Source of the DNA: Variovorax davisae
GTDB lineage: Bacteria > Pseudomonadota > Gammaproteobacteria > Burkholderiales > Burkholderiaceae_C
Direction of reading: 5' to 3'
Length of the DNA: 64,000 nucleotides
Assembly (NCBI RefSeq): GCF_030316845.1
Contig: NZ_JASZYS010000007.1
Span: 1-64,000 of the forward strand
Shown here: piece after piece, positions 25,016 through 32,865 of the stretch
Layout of the letters: each line of letters begins with the position of its first letter
Numbering within the stretch: position 1 is the stretch's first letter
Position numbers and translations under genes: made by a program
Notes under the pieces: generated by a model
What the model was told of the DNA's origin: nothing
Seen by the model: only the letters and a program-made list of their open reading frames with translations
Database searches by the model: none

Positions 25016-26529
25016 TGCGCAACGATCCGCAACAGCCGATGGCGTCGCCGGCCACCCCGCCCGTGTCCGACGCCGAGACCGTGCGCGTCGACGGCGGCCT
25101 GCTGGCCGGCGTGCGCGACGCCGCCACCGGCATGCGCGCCTACCTGGGCGTGCCCTTCGCGGCGCCGCCGGTGGGTGCGCTGCGCTGGCGCCCGCCGGCA
25201 CCGGTGGAGCCCTGGGACGGCGTGCGCCGGGCCGACCGCTTCGCACCGCAGTGCGTGCAGCCGGGCCGCGCCGCCGATTCGGTCTACGCGGAATTCTCGG
25301 GCGTCCAGCCGATGAGCGAGGACTGCCTCTGCCTGAACCTGTGGACCCCCGCCGCAGCGGCCGACGAGGCGCTGCCGGTCATGGTCTGGATCCATGGCGG
25401 CGCCTTCCAGCAGGGCTCGGCGGCCAACCCGGTCTTCGTGCGCGGCGATCTCGCGCAGCAGGGCGTGGTGCTGGTCACGATCAACTACCGCCTCGGGCCC
25501 TTCGGCTTCATGGCGCATCCGGAACTGAGCGCGGAGGCGGGCGGCAGCTCGGGCAACTACGGCCTGCTCGACATGGCGGCGGCCCTGCGCTGGGTCCAGC
25601 GCAATGTCGCGGCCTTCGGCGGCGATCCGGCCAAGGTCACGGTGTTCGGGCAGTCCGCCGGCGGCCACGGGGTCGTGGCCCTGATGGCTTCGCTGGAGGC
25701 GCGCGGCCTGTTCAGGCACGCGATCGCGCAGAGCTTCGGCATCAGCCCGACCGAGGACCTGGCGGCCGGCGAAGCGCAGGGGCTGGCCTTCGCGGACGGC
25801 GATGCCATCGCCGCGCTGCGCGCTTTGAGCGCGGACCAACTGCTGCAGCGCTACCTGGCGCAGGGCGCGCGCTTCATGCCGATCGTCGACGGCCGCTTCC
25901 TCACCCGCACCCTGGCGCGGACCTTCGAGGCCGGCGAGCAGCAGGCCGTGCCCTTCCTCACCGGCTGGAACCGCGACGAAGGCACGGCCTTCCCGGCGGC
26001 GGCCAGTGCAGAGGCCTTCCGGGCCCAGCTGAAGCAGCGCTTCGGCGCGCGCGCCGGCGAGGCCGAAGCCTTCTATCCGGCCGGCGACGACGCCCAGGCG
26101 GCGGCCTCGAGCCGGGCGCTGTTCGGCGACGGCCTGTTCGCGGGCGGCGTGCATGCGGCTGCGCGGGCCCAGGCCCTGCGGGCGCCGACCTATGTCTATC
26201 ACTTCGCGCACATGCAGCCCTTCCGGCCGGGCCAGCGCTATCGCGAGGCCGACCCGGCCGCGGCGCTCGGCGTCTTCCACAGCTCGGAATACCCGTACGT
26301 CTTCGGCACCACGCGCGAACTCACGCGCGACTGGGGCGCCGAGGACGACCGCATGACGGCCCTCATGCAGGGCTTCTGGAGCCGGTTCGCAAAGACCGGC
26401 AACCCCAACGGCGAGGGCCTGCCGCACTGGCCCTTGTTCGAAGAGGGCCGGCCCACCGTGCTGGACCTCAAGCCCGAGCCCGAACTCGTCGATGTGCCCC
26501 GGCGCGCCCAGTTGCGCTTCGTGGCCTGA
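25015..26529 (+). CDS. Type-B carboxylesterase
   Basis: A 504-residue alpha/beta hydrolase of the carboxylesterase type B family. The oxyanion motif VMVWIHGGAFQQGSA, the nucleophile elbow FGQSAGGHG (Ser) and the C-terminal His in FHSSEYPYVFGT are intact; EDCLCLNLW is another family mark. No signal peptide is seen, so it is probably cytoplasmic. Its place between an uptake carrier and a dehydroshikimate-dehydratase-like gene suggests cleavage of an ester of the hydroaromatic acid, for example a hydroxycinnamoyl-quinate such as chlorogenate. That is inference; many substrates fit the family. Confidence 0.85.
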   Translation: MRNDPQQPMASPATPPVSDAETVRVDGGLLAGVRDAATGMRAYLGVPFAAPPVGALRWRPPAPVEPWDGVRRADRFAPQCVQPGRAADSVYAEFSGVQPMSEDCLCLNLWTPAAAADEALPVMVWIHGGAFQQGSAANPVFVRGDLAQQGVVLVTINYRLGPFGFMAHPELSAEAGGSSGNYGLLDMAAALRWVQRNVAAFGGDPAKVTVFGQSAGGHGVVALMASLEARGLFRHAIAQSFGISPTEDLAAGEAQGLAFADGDAIAALRALSADQLLQRYLAQGARFMPIVDGRFLTRTLARTFEAGEQQAVPFLTGWNRDEGTAFPAAASAEAFRAQLKQRFGARAGEAEAFYPAGDDAQAAASSRALFGDGLFAGGVHAAARAQALRAPTYVYHFAHMQPFRPGQRYREADPAAALGVFHSSEYPYVFGTTRELTRDWGAEDDRMTALMQGFWSRFAKTGNPNGEGLPHWPLFEEGRPTVLDLKPEPELVDVPRRAQLRFVA

Positions 26530-26558
26530 GCACCGATTCACCCGAACCAGAGACTGCC

Positions 26559-27446
26559 ATGGCCATCGCCCTCGACCGCTTCGGCTTCAACACTGTCACC
26601 ATGGGTGGCGAGCTCGGCCACAAGCTCGAATGCATGAAAGCGGCCGGTTTCGCCGGCGTCGAGCTGTGGGCGCGCGACCTGATCAACCATCCGGCCGGGG
26701 TCGAGAAGGCGGCGCAGCTGGTGAAGCAGAGCGGGCTCAAGGTCACCGACTTCCAGCCGCTGCGCGACTTCGAATGCGCGCCCGACGCGATGCGCCCGCA
26801 CCGGCTCGAGATGGCGCGCGAGCAGCTGCGCCAGATGGCGCTGGTCGACACCGGCCTGCTGCTGTGCTGCTCGACCACCTCGCCGCTGGCGATCGACGAC
26901 CCGGAGCGCGCCGCCGAGGACCTGCGCACGCTCGCCACGCTGGCGACGCCGCTGGGCATCCGCATCTGCTACGAGGCGCTCTCGTGGGGCCGCCACGTGA
27001 ATCGCTGGCACCAGGCCTGGGACATCGTGCGCCGCTGCGACCGCGAGAACGTCGGCCTCAACCTGGATTTCTTCCACATGTCGGTGCATGGCGACGACGG
27101 TGCCGAGATGCTGGCGCAACTGGCCGAGGTGCCGGTCGAGAAGATCTTCCTGGTGCAGCTGGCGGACTACTTCTTCGAGTACAGCGACCGCCAGGCCGAC
27201 ATGATCGAGCTGGCGCGCCACCAGCGGCTGTTCCCGGGCGAGGGTCTGCACGACGTGCGCGACCTGGTGCAGCTGCTGGAGGACAAGGGCTACCGCGGCC
27301 ACTACACCTTCGAGGTCTTCAACGACGACTACGTCAACTCCGACCCGATGGTCATCGGCCAGCGCGCGATGAAGAGCGCGCGCTGGATCAGCGAATCGCA
27401 TGTGGCTGGCGCGAGGCCGGCCGACCCAAGGACCACACCCCCATGA
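26559..27446 (+). CDS. Sugar-phosphate-isomerase-like TIM barrel, probable 3-dehydroshikimate dehydratase (QuiC/AsbF type)
   Basis: A 295-residue xylose-isomerase-like barrel. The proposed metal ligands of QuiC-type dehydratases are present: Glu139 in ICYEALSWGRHVN, Asp170 and His173 in LNLDFFHMS, Gln200 in LVQLADYF and Glu252 in YTFEVFND. The enzyme would convert 3-dehydroshikimate to protocatechuate. Pseudomonas QuiC1 carries an additional C-terminal HPPD-like domain that is absent here, so this is the single-domain form. The gene is 29 nt after the esterase and overlaps the next dehydrogenase by 4 nt. Confidence 0.75.
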   Translation: MAIALDRFGFNTVTMGGELGHKLECMKAAGFAGVELWARDLINHPAGVEKAAQLVKQSGLKVTDFQPLRDFECAPDAMRPHRLEMAREQLRQMALVDTGLLLCCSTTSPLAIDDPERAAEDLRTLATLATPLGIRICYEALSWGRHVNRWHQAWDIVRRCDRENVGLNLDFFHMSVHGDDGAEMLAQLAEVPVEKIFLVQLADYFFEYSDRQADMIELARHQRLFPGEGLHDVRDLVQLLEDKGYRGHYTFEVFNDDYVNSDPMVIGQRAMKSARWISESHVAGARPADPRTTPP

Positions 27447-28276
27447 TTTCCGGCAAGACCACCCTGATCGCCCACCTGGGCTACCCGACCGAGAGCTTCA
27501 AGGCTCCGATGATCTACAACCCCTGGTTCGACCAGCAGGGCATCGACGCCGTCGTGATGCCGATGGGCGTCAAGGCCGAGGACTACGCCGTCGTGCTGGC
27601 CTCGCTGTTCAAGCTGACCAACATCCGCGGCGCGCTGGTCACGATGCCGCACAAGATCACGACCTTGTCGCTCGTCGACGAGGCGACGCCGACCGCGAAG
27701 ATCGCCGGCGCCTGCAACGCGATCCTCAAGCGGCCCGACGGCACCTTGCTGGGCGACCAGTTCGATGGCGCCGGCTTCGTGCGCGGCGTGCAGCGCAAGG
27801 GCCGTGCGCTGGAAGGCGCGCGGGTGCTGGTGTCGGGCAGCGGCGGCGTCGGTTCGGCGATCGCCGCCTCGCTGGCCGCGGCCGGCGTGGCCGAGATGGC
27901 GCTCTACGACAGCAGCGCGGCCTCGTCGGAAGCTCTTGCCGGCCGCCTGCGCGCGCATTATCCGCAGCTGGTGGTCACGACCGGCTCCAACGATCCGGCC
28001 GGCTTCGACCTGGTGGTCAACGCCACGCCGCTCGGCATGAAGGAGGGCGATCCGCTGCCCTTCGACGTCGCGCGCATCGCGCCGTCCACCTTCGTCGGCG
28101 AAGTGGTGATGAAGAGCGAATACACGCCCCTGCTGCGCGCGGTGCGCGACAAGGGCTGCGCGGTGCAGGTCGGCACCGACATGCTGTTCGAGATGATTCC
28201 GGCCTACCTCGAATTCTTCGGTTTCGGCAGCGCGACCCCGGAAGATTTGCGGGCGGTGGCGACGCTGGCCTATTGA
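27443..28276 (+). CDS. Shikimate/quinate dehydrogenase-like protein (AroE family, divergent) B
   Basis: A 277-residue AroE-fold protein, clearly different from copy A in the same operon. IRGALVTMPHK holds the catalytic Lys, LLGDQFDGAGF the catalytic Asp, and VLVSGSGGVGSAIAASL the nucleotide loop. The carboxylate-binding serines of AroE are Phe and Ala here (GYPTESFKAP). It overlaps the dehydratase gene (ATGA), suggesting consecutive steps: oxidation to a 3-dehydro acid followed by dehydration. Whether A and B act on different stereoisomers, on different cofactors or as a complex is unknown. Confidence 0.78.
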   Translation: MISGKTTLIAHLGYPTESFKAPMIYNPWFDQQGIDAVVMPMGVKAEDYAVVLASLFKLTNIRGALVTMPHKITTLSLVDEATPTAKIAGACNAILKRPDGTLLGDQFDGAGFVRGVQRKGRALEGARVLVSGSGGVGSAIAASLAAAGVAEMALYDSSAASSEALAGRLRAHYPQLVVTTGSNDPAGFDLVVNATPLGMKEGDPLPFDVARIAPSTFVGEVVMKSEYTPLLRAVRDKGCAVQVGTDMLFEMIPAYLEFFGFGSATPEDLRAVATLAY

Positions 28277-28283
28277 GCGAATC

Positions 28284-29471
28284 ATGAGCCTCTTCGAGGC
28301 GGTGCTTTCGACGTCCGAGATGCGCGGCGTCTTCAGCGAGCGCAGCGTGGTCGACGCGATGCTGCGCTTCGAGGCCGCCCTGGCACGCGCCCAGGCCGGG
28401 CTCGGGCTGATCCCGGCCTCGGCCGCCGCGTCGATCGCCGGCAGCTGCAAGGTCGAGCTGTTCGACGTCGCCAAGATCGTTCGCGACAGCGGCCGGGCCG
28501 GCAGCCTCGCGCAGCCGCTGGTCCACAGCCTCAAGGAGGCGGTCGGCCTCTTCAACGTCGACGCGGTGCCCTTCGTGCATTTCGGCTGCGACGCCCAGGC
28601 GCTGGTCGACAGCGCGATGGCGCTGCTCACGCGCGAGGCCGTGGTGCTGGTCGATGCCGACCTTGCCCGGGCCGTGCAGGCGCTGCTCGCCCAGGCGCAG
28701 CGCCATGCGACCACGGCGATGCTCGCGCGCCCGCTGGGGCAGCCGGGCACGGTCACGAGTTTCGGCCGGGTGTGCGTCGAGTGGGCGGCGCCGCTCGCCC
28801 GCCGCCGTGCGCGGCTGGCCGAGGCCGCGCGGCAGGCGCTGCAGGTGCAGTTCGGCGCCGACGCCGGCGTGGCGGACCGGATGCAGGGGCAGGGCGCTGC
28901 GGTGCGCCGGCAGCTGGCCGAGGCGCTCGGCCTGCGCGACCCGGGGGGCCACTGGCGCAGCGAGCGCGACGACTGGATCGCGCTCGGCTGCGAACTGGGG
29001 CTCATGGTCGGCAGCCTGGGCCGGGTCGCCAGCGACATCGCGCTGCTGGGCCGATCCGAGATCGGCGAACTGGCGGAGGCCGGCGATCCCGCCCGCGGCG
29101 AGCGGCCGGCGTCGGTGGTCGCGCTGGCGGCCGCGCAGCGCGCTCCGCAGCGCGTGGCGGCGCTGCTGGCCGCGATGCCGCAGGCGCTGGCCCCCGGCAG
29201 CTGGCAGGCCGCGCTGGCCGAATGGCCCCAGCTCCTGATGTCGGCGCATGGCAGCGCGCGGGCGCTGGCGGACGCCTTGCCCGGCCTGCAGGTCGATGCC
29301 GTGCGGATGCGGTCGCACATCGACCGGCTGCGCCACGCGCTGCCACCCGGCAGCGCCGGCGATGGCCTCGACCCGGCGCTGGCCGAGGCCGCCGGCGTGC
29401 AAGCGCTGGCGCAGGTGCTGGCTCTTCAGTCGCCCTCCGAAGCCTTCGATCCCAGCGACACTGCACGATGA
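28284..29471 (+). CDS. PcaB-like (3-carboxymuconate cycloisomerase family) protein with lost signature motifs
   Basis: A 395-residue member of the fumarase/aspartase superfamily that aligns with PcaB over its whole length, from MRGVFSERSVVDAMLRFEAA onward. Three conserved regions are degenerate: HLGATSQD is HFGCDAQA, GRTWLQHATP is ARPLGQPGTV, and the SSTMPHKRNP loop is GDPARGERPAS. The general acid/base residues are therefore missing. It may be a catalytically dead or re-purposed lyase. The reading frame is intact and tightly packed between overlapping genes, so it is not an obvious pseudogene. About 55 residues shorter than typical PcaB. Confidence 0.72.
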   Translation: MSLFEAVLSTSEMRGVFSERSVVDAMLRFEAALARAQAGLGLIPASAAASIAGSCKVELFDVAKIVRDSGRAGSLAQPLVHSLKEAVGLFNVDAVPFVHFGCDAQALVDSAMALLTREAVVLVDADLARAVQALLAQAQRHATTAMLARPLGQPGTVTSFGRVCVEWAAPLARRRARLAEAARQALQVQFGADAGVADRMQGQGAAVRRQLAEALGLRDPGGHWRSERDDWIALGCELGLMVGSLGRVASDIALLGRSEIGELAEAGDPARGERPASVVALAAAQRAPQRVAALLAAMPQALAPGSWQAALAEWPQLLMSAHGSARALADALPGLQVDAVRMRSHIDRLRHALPPGSAGDGLDPALAEAAGVQALAQVLALQSPSEAFDPSDTAR

Positions 29472-30676
29472 CTTCCGCCGCAGCCCGTCGCGGCATCTCG
29501 TTCGCGCTGCTGCTGCCGCTGCTGCTGGCGGCGCAGCCGGTCGCCACCGACAGCTACCTGCCGGCCCTGCCGGCGATCACGCGCGACATGGGCGCGGCCA
29601 GCGCCAGCCTGACGGTCTTCGTGCTCGCCTTCGGTTTCGGGCAGCTGCCCTGCGGCCCGTTGTCGGACCGGTTCGGGCGCCGTCCGGTGCTGCTGATCGG
29701 CCTCGCCGGCTATGCGCTGGCGGCGCTGGGCTGTGCGCTGTCGAGCGGAATCCCGATGCTGGTGGCCTGCCGGGCGCTGCAGGGCTTCTCGATGGCGGCG
29801 ATCCTGGTCTGCGCGCGGGCTGCGGTGCGCGATCTCTATCCGGCGCACGAAGGGCCGCACGTGATGGCGCGCGGCCTCACCGGGCTCGGCGTGGTGGGTT
29901 TGCTGGCGCCGCTGATGGGGGCCTGGACGGTGCAGTCTGCGGGCTGGCGCTGGGTGTTGGGCGGCATGGCGGCCTATGCCTTCCTGCTCTGGCTGCTGTG
30001 CTGGCGCGGCTTCCACGAAACGCGCGCCGACAGCGCCGGCCCGTCGGCGCCCAAGGGCAGCCTGCGCGAAGTCTTCGCCAGCGCGAGCTTCCGAGCCTGG
30101 GCCTCGCTGGCCGCCGCCACCTATGGGGGGATCTTCTGCTTCCTGCTGCTGTCGCCGATGGTCTACATCAGTTACCTGGGCTTCTCGCCGGCCTGGTACG
30201 GCTGGATCCCGGCCGGCGGCTCGCTGGTCTACATCTTCAGCACCACGCTGTGCCGTCGCCTGCTGCGGCGCATGGGGGCGGTGCGTGCGGTGCAACTGGG
30301 CTCGCTGCTGAGCCTGGCCGGCCCGCTGGTGCAGGCGCTGGGCTGCTGGCTGCTGCCGCTGGCGGCCTGGCCGCTGCTGCTGGGCCATGCGATCTACTGC
30401 ATCGGACATGGCATCCACCAGCCCTGCGGCCAGGCCGGCGCGGTCGGCGACCTGCCGCATCTGGCGGGCCGCGCGGTGTCGTGGTCCGGATTTGCGATGA
30501 TGGCGGTTGCCTTCGTCGTCGGCCAGGTGGCCGCCGGCTTCGTCGACCCCGAACTCAGCCATGGCGCCTGGCCGATGGTGCTGCCGATGGCGCTGGCCGG
30601 CGCCGCGCTGGTGCTGATCGCCTATGTCTGGCTGCCTCGCCTGCCGCTGCCGCATCCACGAAAGGAAAGCCCATGA
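29468..30676 (+). CDS. MFS transporter, Bcr/CflA type
   Basis: A 402-residue drug/metabolite exporter. The N-terminal PVATDSYLPALPAITRDMGA and LPCGPLSDRFGRRPVLLIGL are characteristic of Bcr/CflA multidrug exporters. The ATG overlaps the preceding stop (ATGA), and its own stop overlaps the next start in the same way. In this operon it may export an inhibitory aromatic or an overflow product; the substrate is not readable. Confidence 0.83.
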   Translation: MTSAAARRGISFALLLPLLLAAQPVATDSYLPALPAITRDMGAASASLTVFVLAFGFGQLPCGPLSDRFGRRPVLLIGLAGYALAALGCALSSGIPMLVACRALQGFSMAAILVCARAAVRDLYPAHEGPHVMARGLTGLGVVGLLAPLMGAWTVQSAGWRWVLGGMAAYAFLLWLLCWRGFHETRADSAGPSAPKGSLREVFASASFRAWASLAAATYGGIFCFLLLSPMVYISYLGFSPAWYGWIPAGGSLVYIFSTTLCRRLLRRMGAVRAVQLGSLLSLAGPLVQALGCWLLPLAAWPLLLGHAIYCIGHGIHQPCGQAGAVGDLPHLAGRAVSWSGFAMMAVAFVVGQVAAGFVDPELSHGAWPMVLPMALAGAALVLIAYVWLPRLPLPHPRKESP

Positions 30677-31437
30677 TCCGCTTGAACGTCGTCCGCGAGG
30701 GCGGTGGCCCGATCGTCGTCCTGGGCCATGCGCTGGGCTGCGACCTCCACATGTGGGACGGGGCGGCGGCGCTGCTGGCGCAAGCCCACACGGTGCTGCG
30801 CTACGACCACCGCAACCACGGCGCCTCCGAGTCGGTGGCCGGGCCGGTCACCATGCAGGACCTGGCGGACGACGCGGCCGCGCTGATCGAGCGCGAGGCC
30901 GAAGGCGAGCCGGTGCATTTCGTCGGGCTGTCGATGGGCGGCATGGTGGCCCAGGCGCTGGCGGCCCGGCACCCCGCGTTGCTGAAGACCGTGGTGATCG
31001 CCAATTCGGCGTCGCGCTATCCGGATGCCGCCCCCTGGCGCAGCCGCATCGAGACGGTGCGGGCGCAAGGCGTCGCGGGCATCGCCGACGGCGCCGTGTC
31101 GCGCTGGCTCACACCCGGCTACGTGGCCACCCCCGAAGGTGCCGCGGCGGCCCGCCGGTTGCGCGGCATGCTGCTGCGCACCGATGCGGCCGGCTACATC
31201 GCGAGCTGCGAGGCCGTGGCGGCGATCGATTTCCGCGAGAGCAACCGCGCCATCGCGGTGCCGGCCCTGGTGATCGCCGGCACCCGTGACGAGGCCACGC
31301 CGCCTTCGATGTCCGAGGCAATGGTGGCGGCGATTCCGGGGTCGCGCCTCGCCGCCATCGACGCCGCCCACTTGAGCGCGGTCGAGCGGCCGCTGGCTTT
31401 CACCCAGCTGCTGGTGGATTTCTGGCGCAGCCTTTGA
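30673..31437 (+). CDS. Alpha/beta hydrolase, 3-oxoadipate enol-lactonase-like (PcaD type)
   Basis: A 254-residue alpha/beta hydrolase. HALGCDLHMWDGAA, RYDHRNHGAS and GLSMGGMVAQALAARHP (Ser nucleophile) match PcaD enol-lactonases. GTRDEATPP carries the acidic residue and AAHLSAVERP the His, so the triad is intact. PcaD hydrolyses beta-ketoadipate enol-lactone in protocatechuate/catechol catabolism. It is last in the eight-gene operon. No pcaGH or pcaC gene lies beside it, so the classical branch is incomplete locally and other lactones are possible. Confidence 0.78.
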   Translation: MIRLNVVREGGGPIVVLGHALGCDLHMWDGAAALLAQAHTVLRYDHRNHGASESVAGPVTMQDLADDAAALIEREAEGEPVHFVGLSMGGMVAQALAARHPALLKTVVIANSASRYPDAAPWRSRIETVRAQGVAGIADGAVSRWLTPGYVATPEGAAAARRLRGMLLRTDAAGYIASCEAVAAIDFRESNRAIAVPALVIAGTRDEATPPSMSEAMVAAIPGSRLAAIDAAHLSAVERPLAFTQLLVDFWRSL

Positions 31438-31456
31438 TGCACGGCGGCGCCGTCGC

Positions 31457-31810
31457 TCAGCTGCCGCGGTAGGTCGAGCAGCTCCACAGCGTGCACAGCA
31501 TCGGCACGTGGTAGTGCTGCTGCGTGTCGAAGATCGCGAAGCGCACGGGCACGGTGTCGAGAAAGGGCGTCTCGTTGCCGCCGCCGGGCTCGCGGCGGAA
31601 GTACTCGCCGACGTGGAAGAGCAACTCGTACTGACCCGTGCGCGCCGCGTCGGGCGCCAGCACGGGCTGGTCGGTGCGGCCGTCGGCGTTGGTGGTGAGG
31701 GTCTTCACCAGCTTCCAGCCGTCGCCGTCGCGCACCGAGAAATCGATGCGCATGCCGGCGCCGGGGCGGCCGGTGCCGCTGTCGAGTACGTGGGTGGAAA
31801 TGCCGGCCAT
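31457..31810 (-). CDS. uraH: 5-hydroxyisourate hydrolase (transthyretin-like), cytoplasmic
   Basis: A 117-residue transthyretin-related enzyme that hydrolyses 5-hydroxyisourate in urate degradation. The N-terminal STHVLDSGTGRPGAGM (active-site His), ADGRTDQPVL (Arg), and the C-terminal HYHVPMLC...STYRGS, ending in the invariant YRGS, are present. No signal peptide. The last gene of a four-gene urate operon, 22 nt after the exported paralogue. The substitution CTLWSCS before STYRGS is unusual, since most members read LSPYGYS. Confidence 0.88.
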   Translation of the reverse strand: MAGISTHVLDSGTGRPGAGMRIDFSVRDGDGWKLVKTLTTNADGRTDQPVLAPDAARTGQYELLFHVGEYFRREPGGGNETPFLDTVPVRFAIFDTQQHYHVPMLCTLWSCSTYRGS

Positions 31811-31832
31811 GTCCTTGTCTCCTTGTGCGGGC

Positions 31833-32312
31833 TTACGAGCCGCGGTAATACGAGTAGCCCCAGGGGGTGAACAGGATCGCGAGGTGGATGCGCTGCGCCG
31901 GGTTCGTGATGCGGAAGCGCACCGGCACCTGCGACAGGAAGTTCGGCTTCGGCAGCGGCGTGCCGCGCGCGGCGAAGTAGTCCTCCAACTGCAGCAGCAG
32001 CTCGTAGCGGCCGGGCTGGTAGGCGGCGTCGAGCAGCAGGGGCTCGTCGGTGCGGCCGCCCTTGTTGGTCTCGAAGCGGCGCAGCAGGTGCAGGTCGTCG
32101 CCGTCGTATCTGGAGAGCTGCACCTTCATGCCGGCACCGGGCGAGCCGTTGTGGGTGTCGATCGCATGCATCGTGAGGCGCGGGCTCAGGTCGATCTGCG
32201 ACACCGGCGCGGTCGTCAGCGCGTTCTGCGCGGCCGCGCCGCCGGCCGCGAGGCTGCCGAGTGCGAGACCCGCAGGCAGGAAGGCGCGGCGGGTCAGGGT
32301 GGGCGAAGTCAT
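31833..32312 (-). CDS. uraH: 5-hydroxyisourate hydrolase with Tat signal peptide
   Basis: A 159-residue transthyretin-like enzyme preceded by a signal sequence, TLTRRAFLPAGLALGSLAAG. The twin arginines and an Ala-rich cleavage region indicate Tat export. The mature part has LTMHAIDTHNGSPGAGM, GGRTDEPLLL and a C-terminal FTPWGYSYYRGS, so the active-site His, Arg and YRGS are kept. A periplasmic form beside a cytoplasmic copy suggests two compartments for the same step. 16 nt after uraD. Confidence 0.85.
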   Translation of the reverse strand: MTSPTLTRRAFLPAGLALGSLAAGGAAAQNALTTAPVSQIDLSPRLTMHAIDTHNGSPGAGMKVQLSRYDGDDLHLLRRFETNKGGRTDEPLLLDAAYQPGRYELLLQLEDYFAARGTPLPKPNFLSQVPVRFRITNPAQRIHLAILFTPWGYSYYRGS

Positions 32313-32328
32313 GGCGTGCTCGCTCCGT

Positions 32329-32865
32329 TCAATGGGCCAGCAGCCTGCCCAGGCGCAGCCGCGTGATGATCGAGATCTGTTCGAGCGCGGCTTCGAGCTC
32401 GCCATCGGTGTCGCGCTCGATGCGCGTGCGCAGTGCCTCGAAGATCTGCGAGCGCGTGTTCTTGAGCACCGCGATGATGAAGGGGAAGCCGTGCTTCGCC
32501 GCGTACGCCGCGTTGAGCCGCCGAAGCGTCTGCAACTCGTTGCGCGTCAGGGCATTGAGGCCGGCTTGCTCGGCGGTCGAATGGCCGGTCATGGTGCCGG
32601 CCTGGGCCTCCTTGCCGGCCAGCTCCGGGTGCCTGCGCAGGAACTCGATGCGCGCCTCGCGGGAGCTTGCGCGCACTGCGCCCATCATCGCGCGGTGCAG
32701 ATGGTCGATGCTCGCGAACGGCCGCTCGGCCCAGGCCTGGGTCGCGACCCAGGGCGAGTGCTCGAACACGCCGCCCAGTGCAGCGACGAAGCGCACGCGG
32801 TCGAGCGGGTTGATGTCGGACAGGGTCAGCGCCGGCGCTTCGGCGGCCTGCATGACCGCGCTCAT
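32329..32865 (-). CDS. uraD: OHCU decarboxylase (UraD)
   Basis: A 178-residue enzyme decarboxylating 2-oxo-4-hydroxy-4-carboxy-5-ureidoimidazoline to S-allantoin, the step after UraH. It shows the family core: LGGVFEHSPWVATQAW, then the conserved His in SIDHLHRAMM and the C-terminal YAAKHGFPFIIAVLKN. The ATG at 32865 overlaps the transporter stop (ATGA). It belongs to the operon transporter-uraD-uraH(Tat)-uraH. No urate oxidase gene is visible within the window. Confidence 0.9.
   Translation of the reverse strand: MSAVMQAAEAPALTLSDINPLDRVRFVAALGGVFEHSPWVATQAWAERPFASIDHLHRAMMGAVRASSREARIEFLRRHPELAGKEAQAGTMTGHSTAEQAGLNALTRNELQTLRRLNAAYAAKHGFPFIIAVLKNTRSQIFEALRTRIERDTDGELEAALEQISIITRLRLGRLLAH

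Noticed and set aside
31457..32312. Possible protocatechuate 3,4-dioxygenase pair (pcaGH) next to the pcaB/pcaD-like genes
   Set aside because: Both proteins end in YRGS and have the transthyretin-like His and Arg motifs of 5-hydroxyisourate hydrolases, and uraD is next to them.
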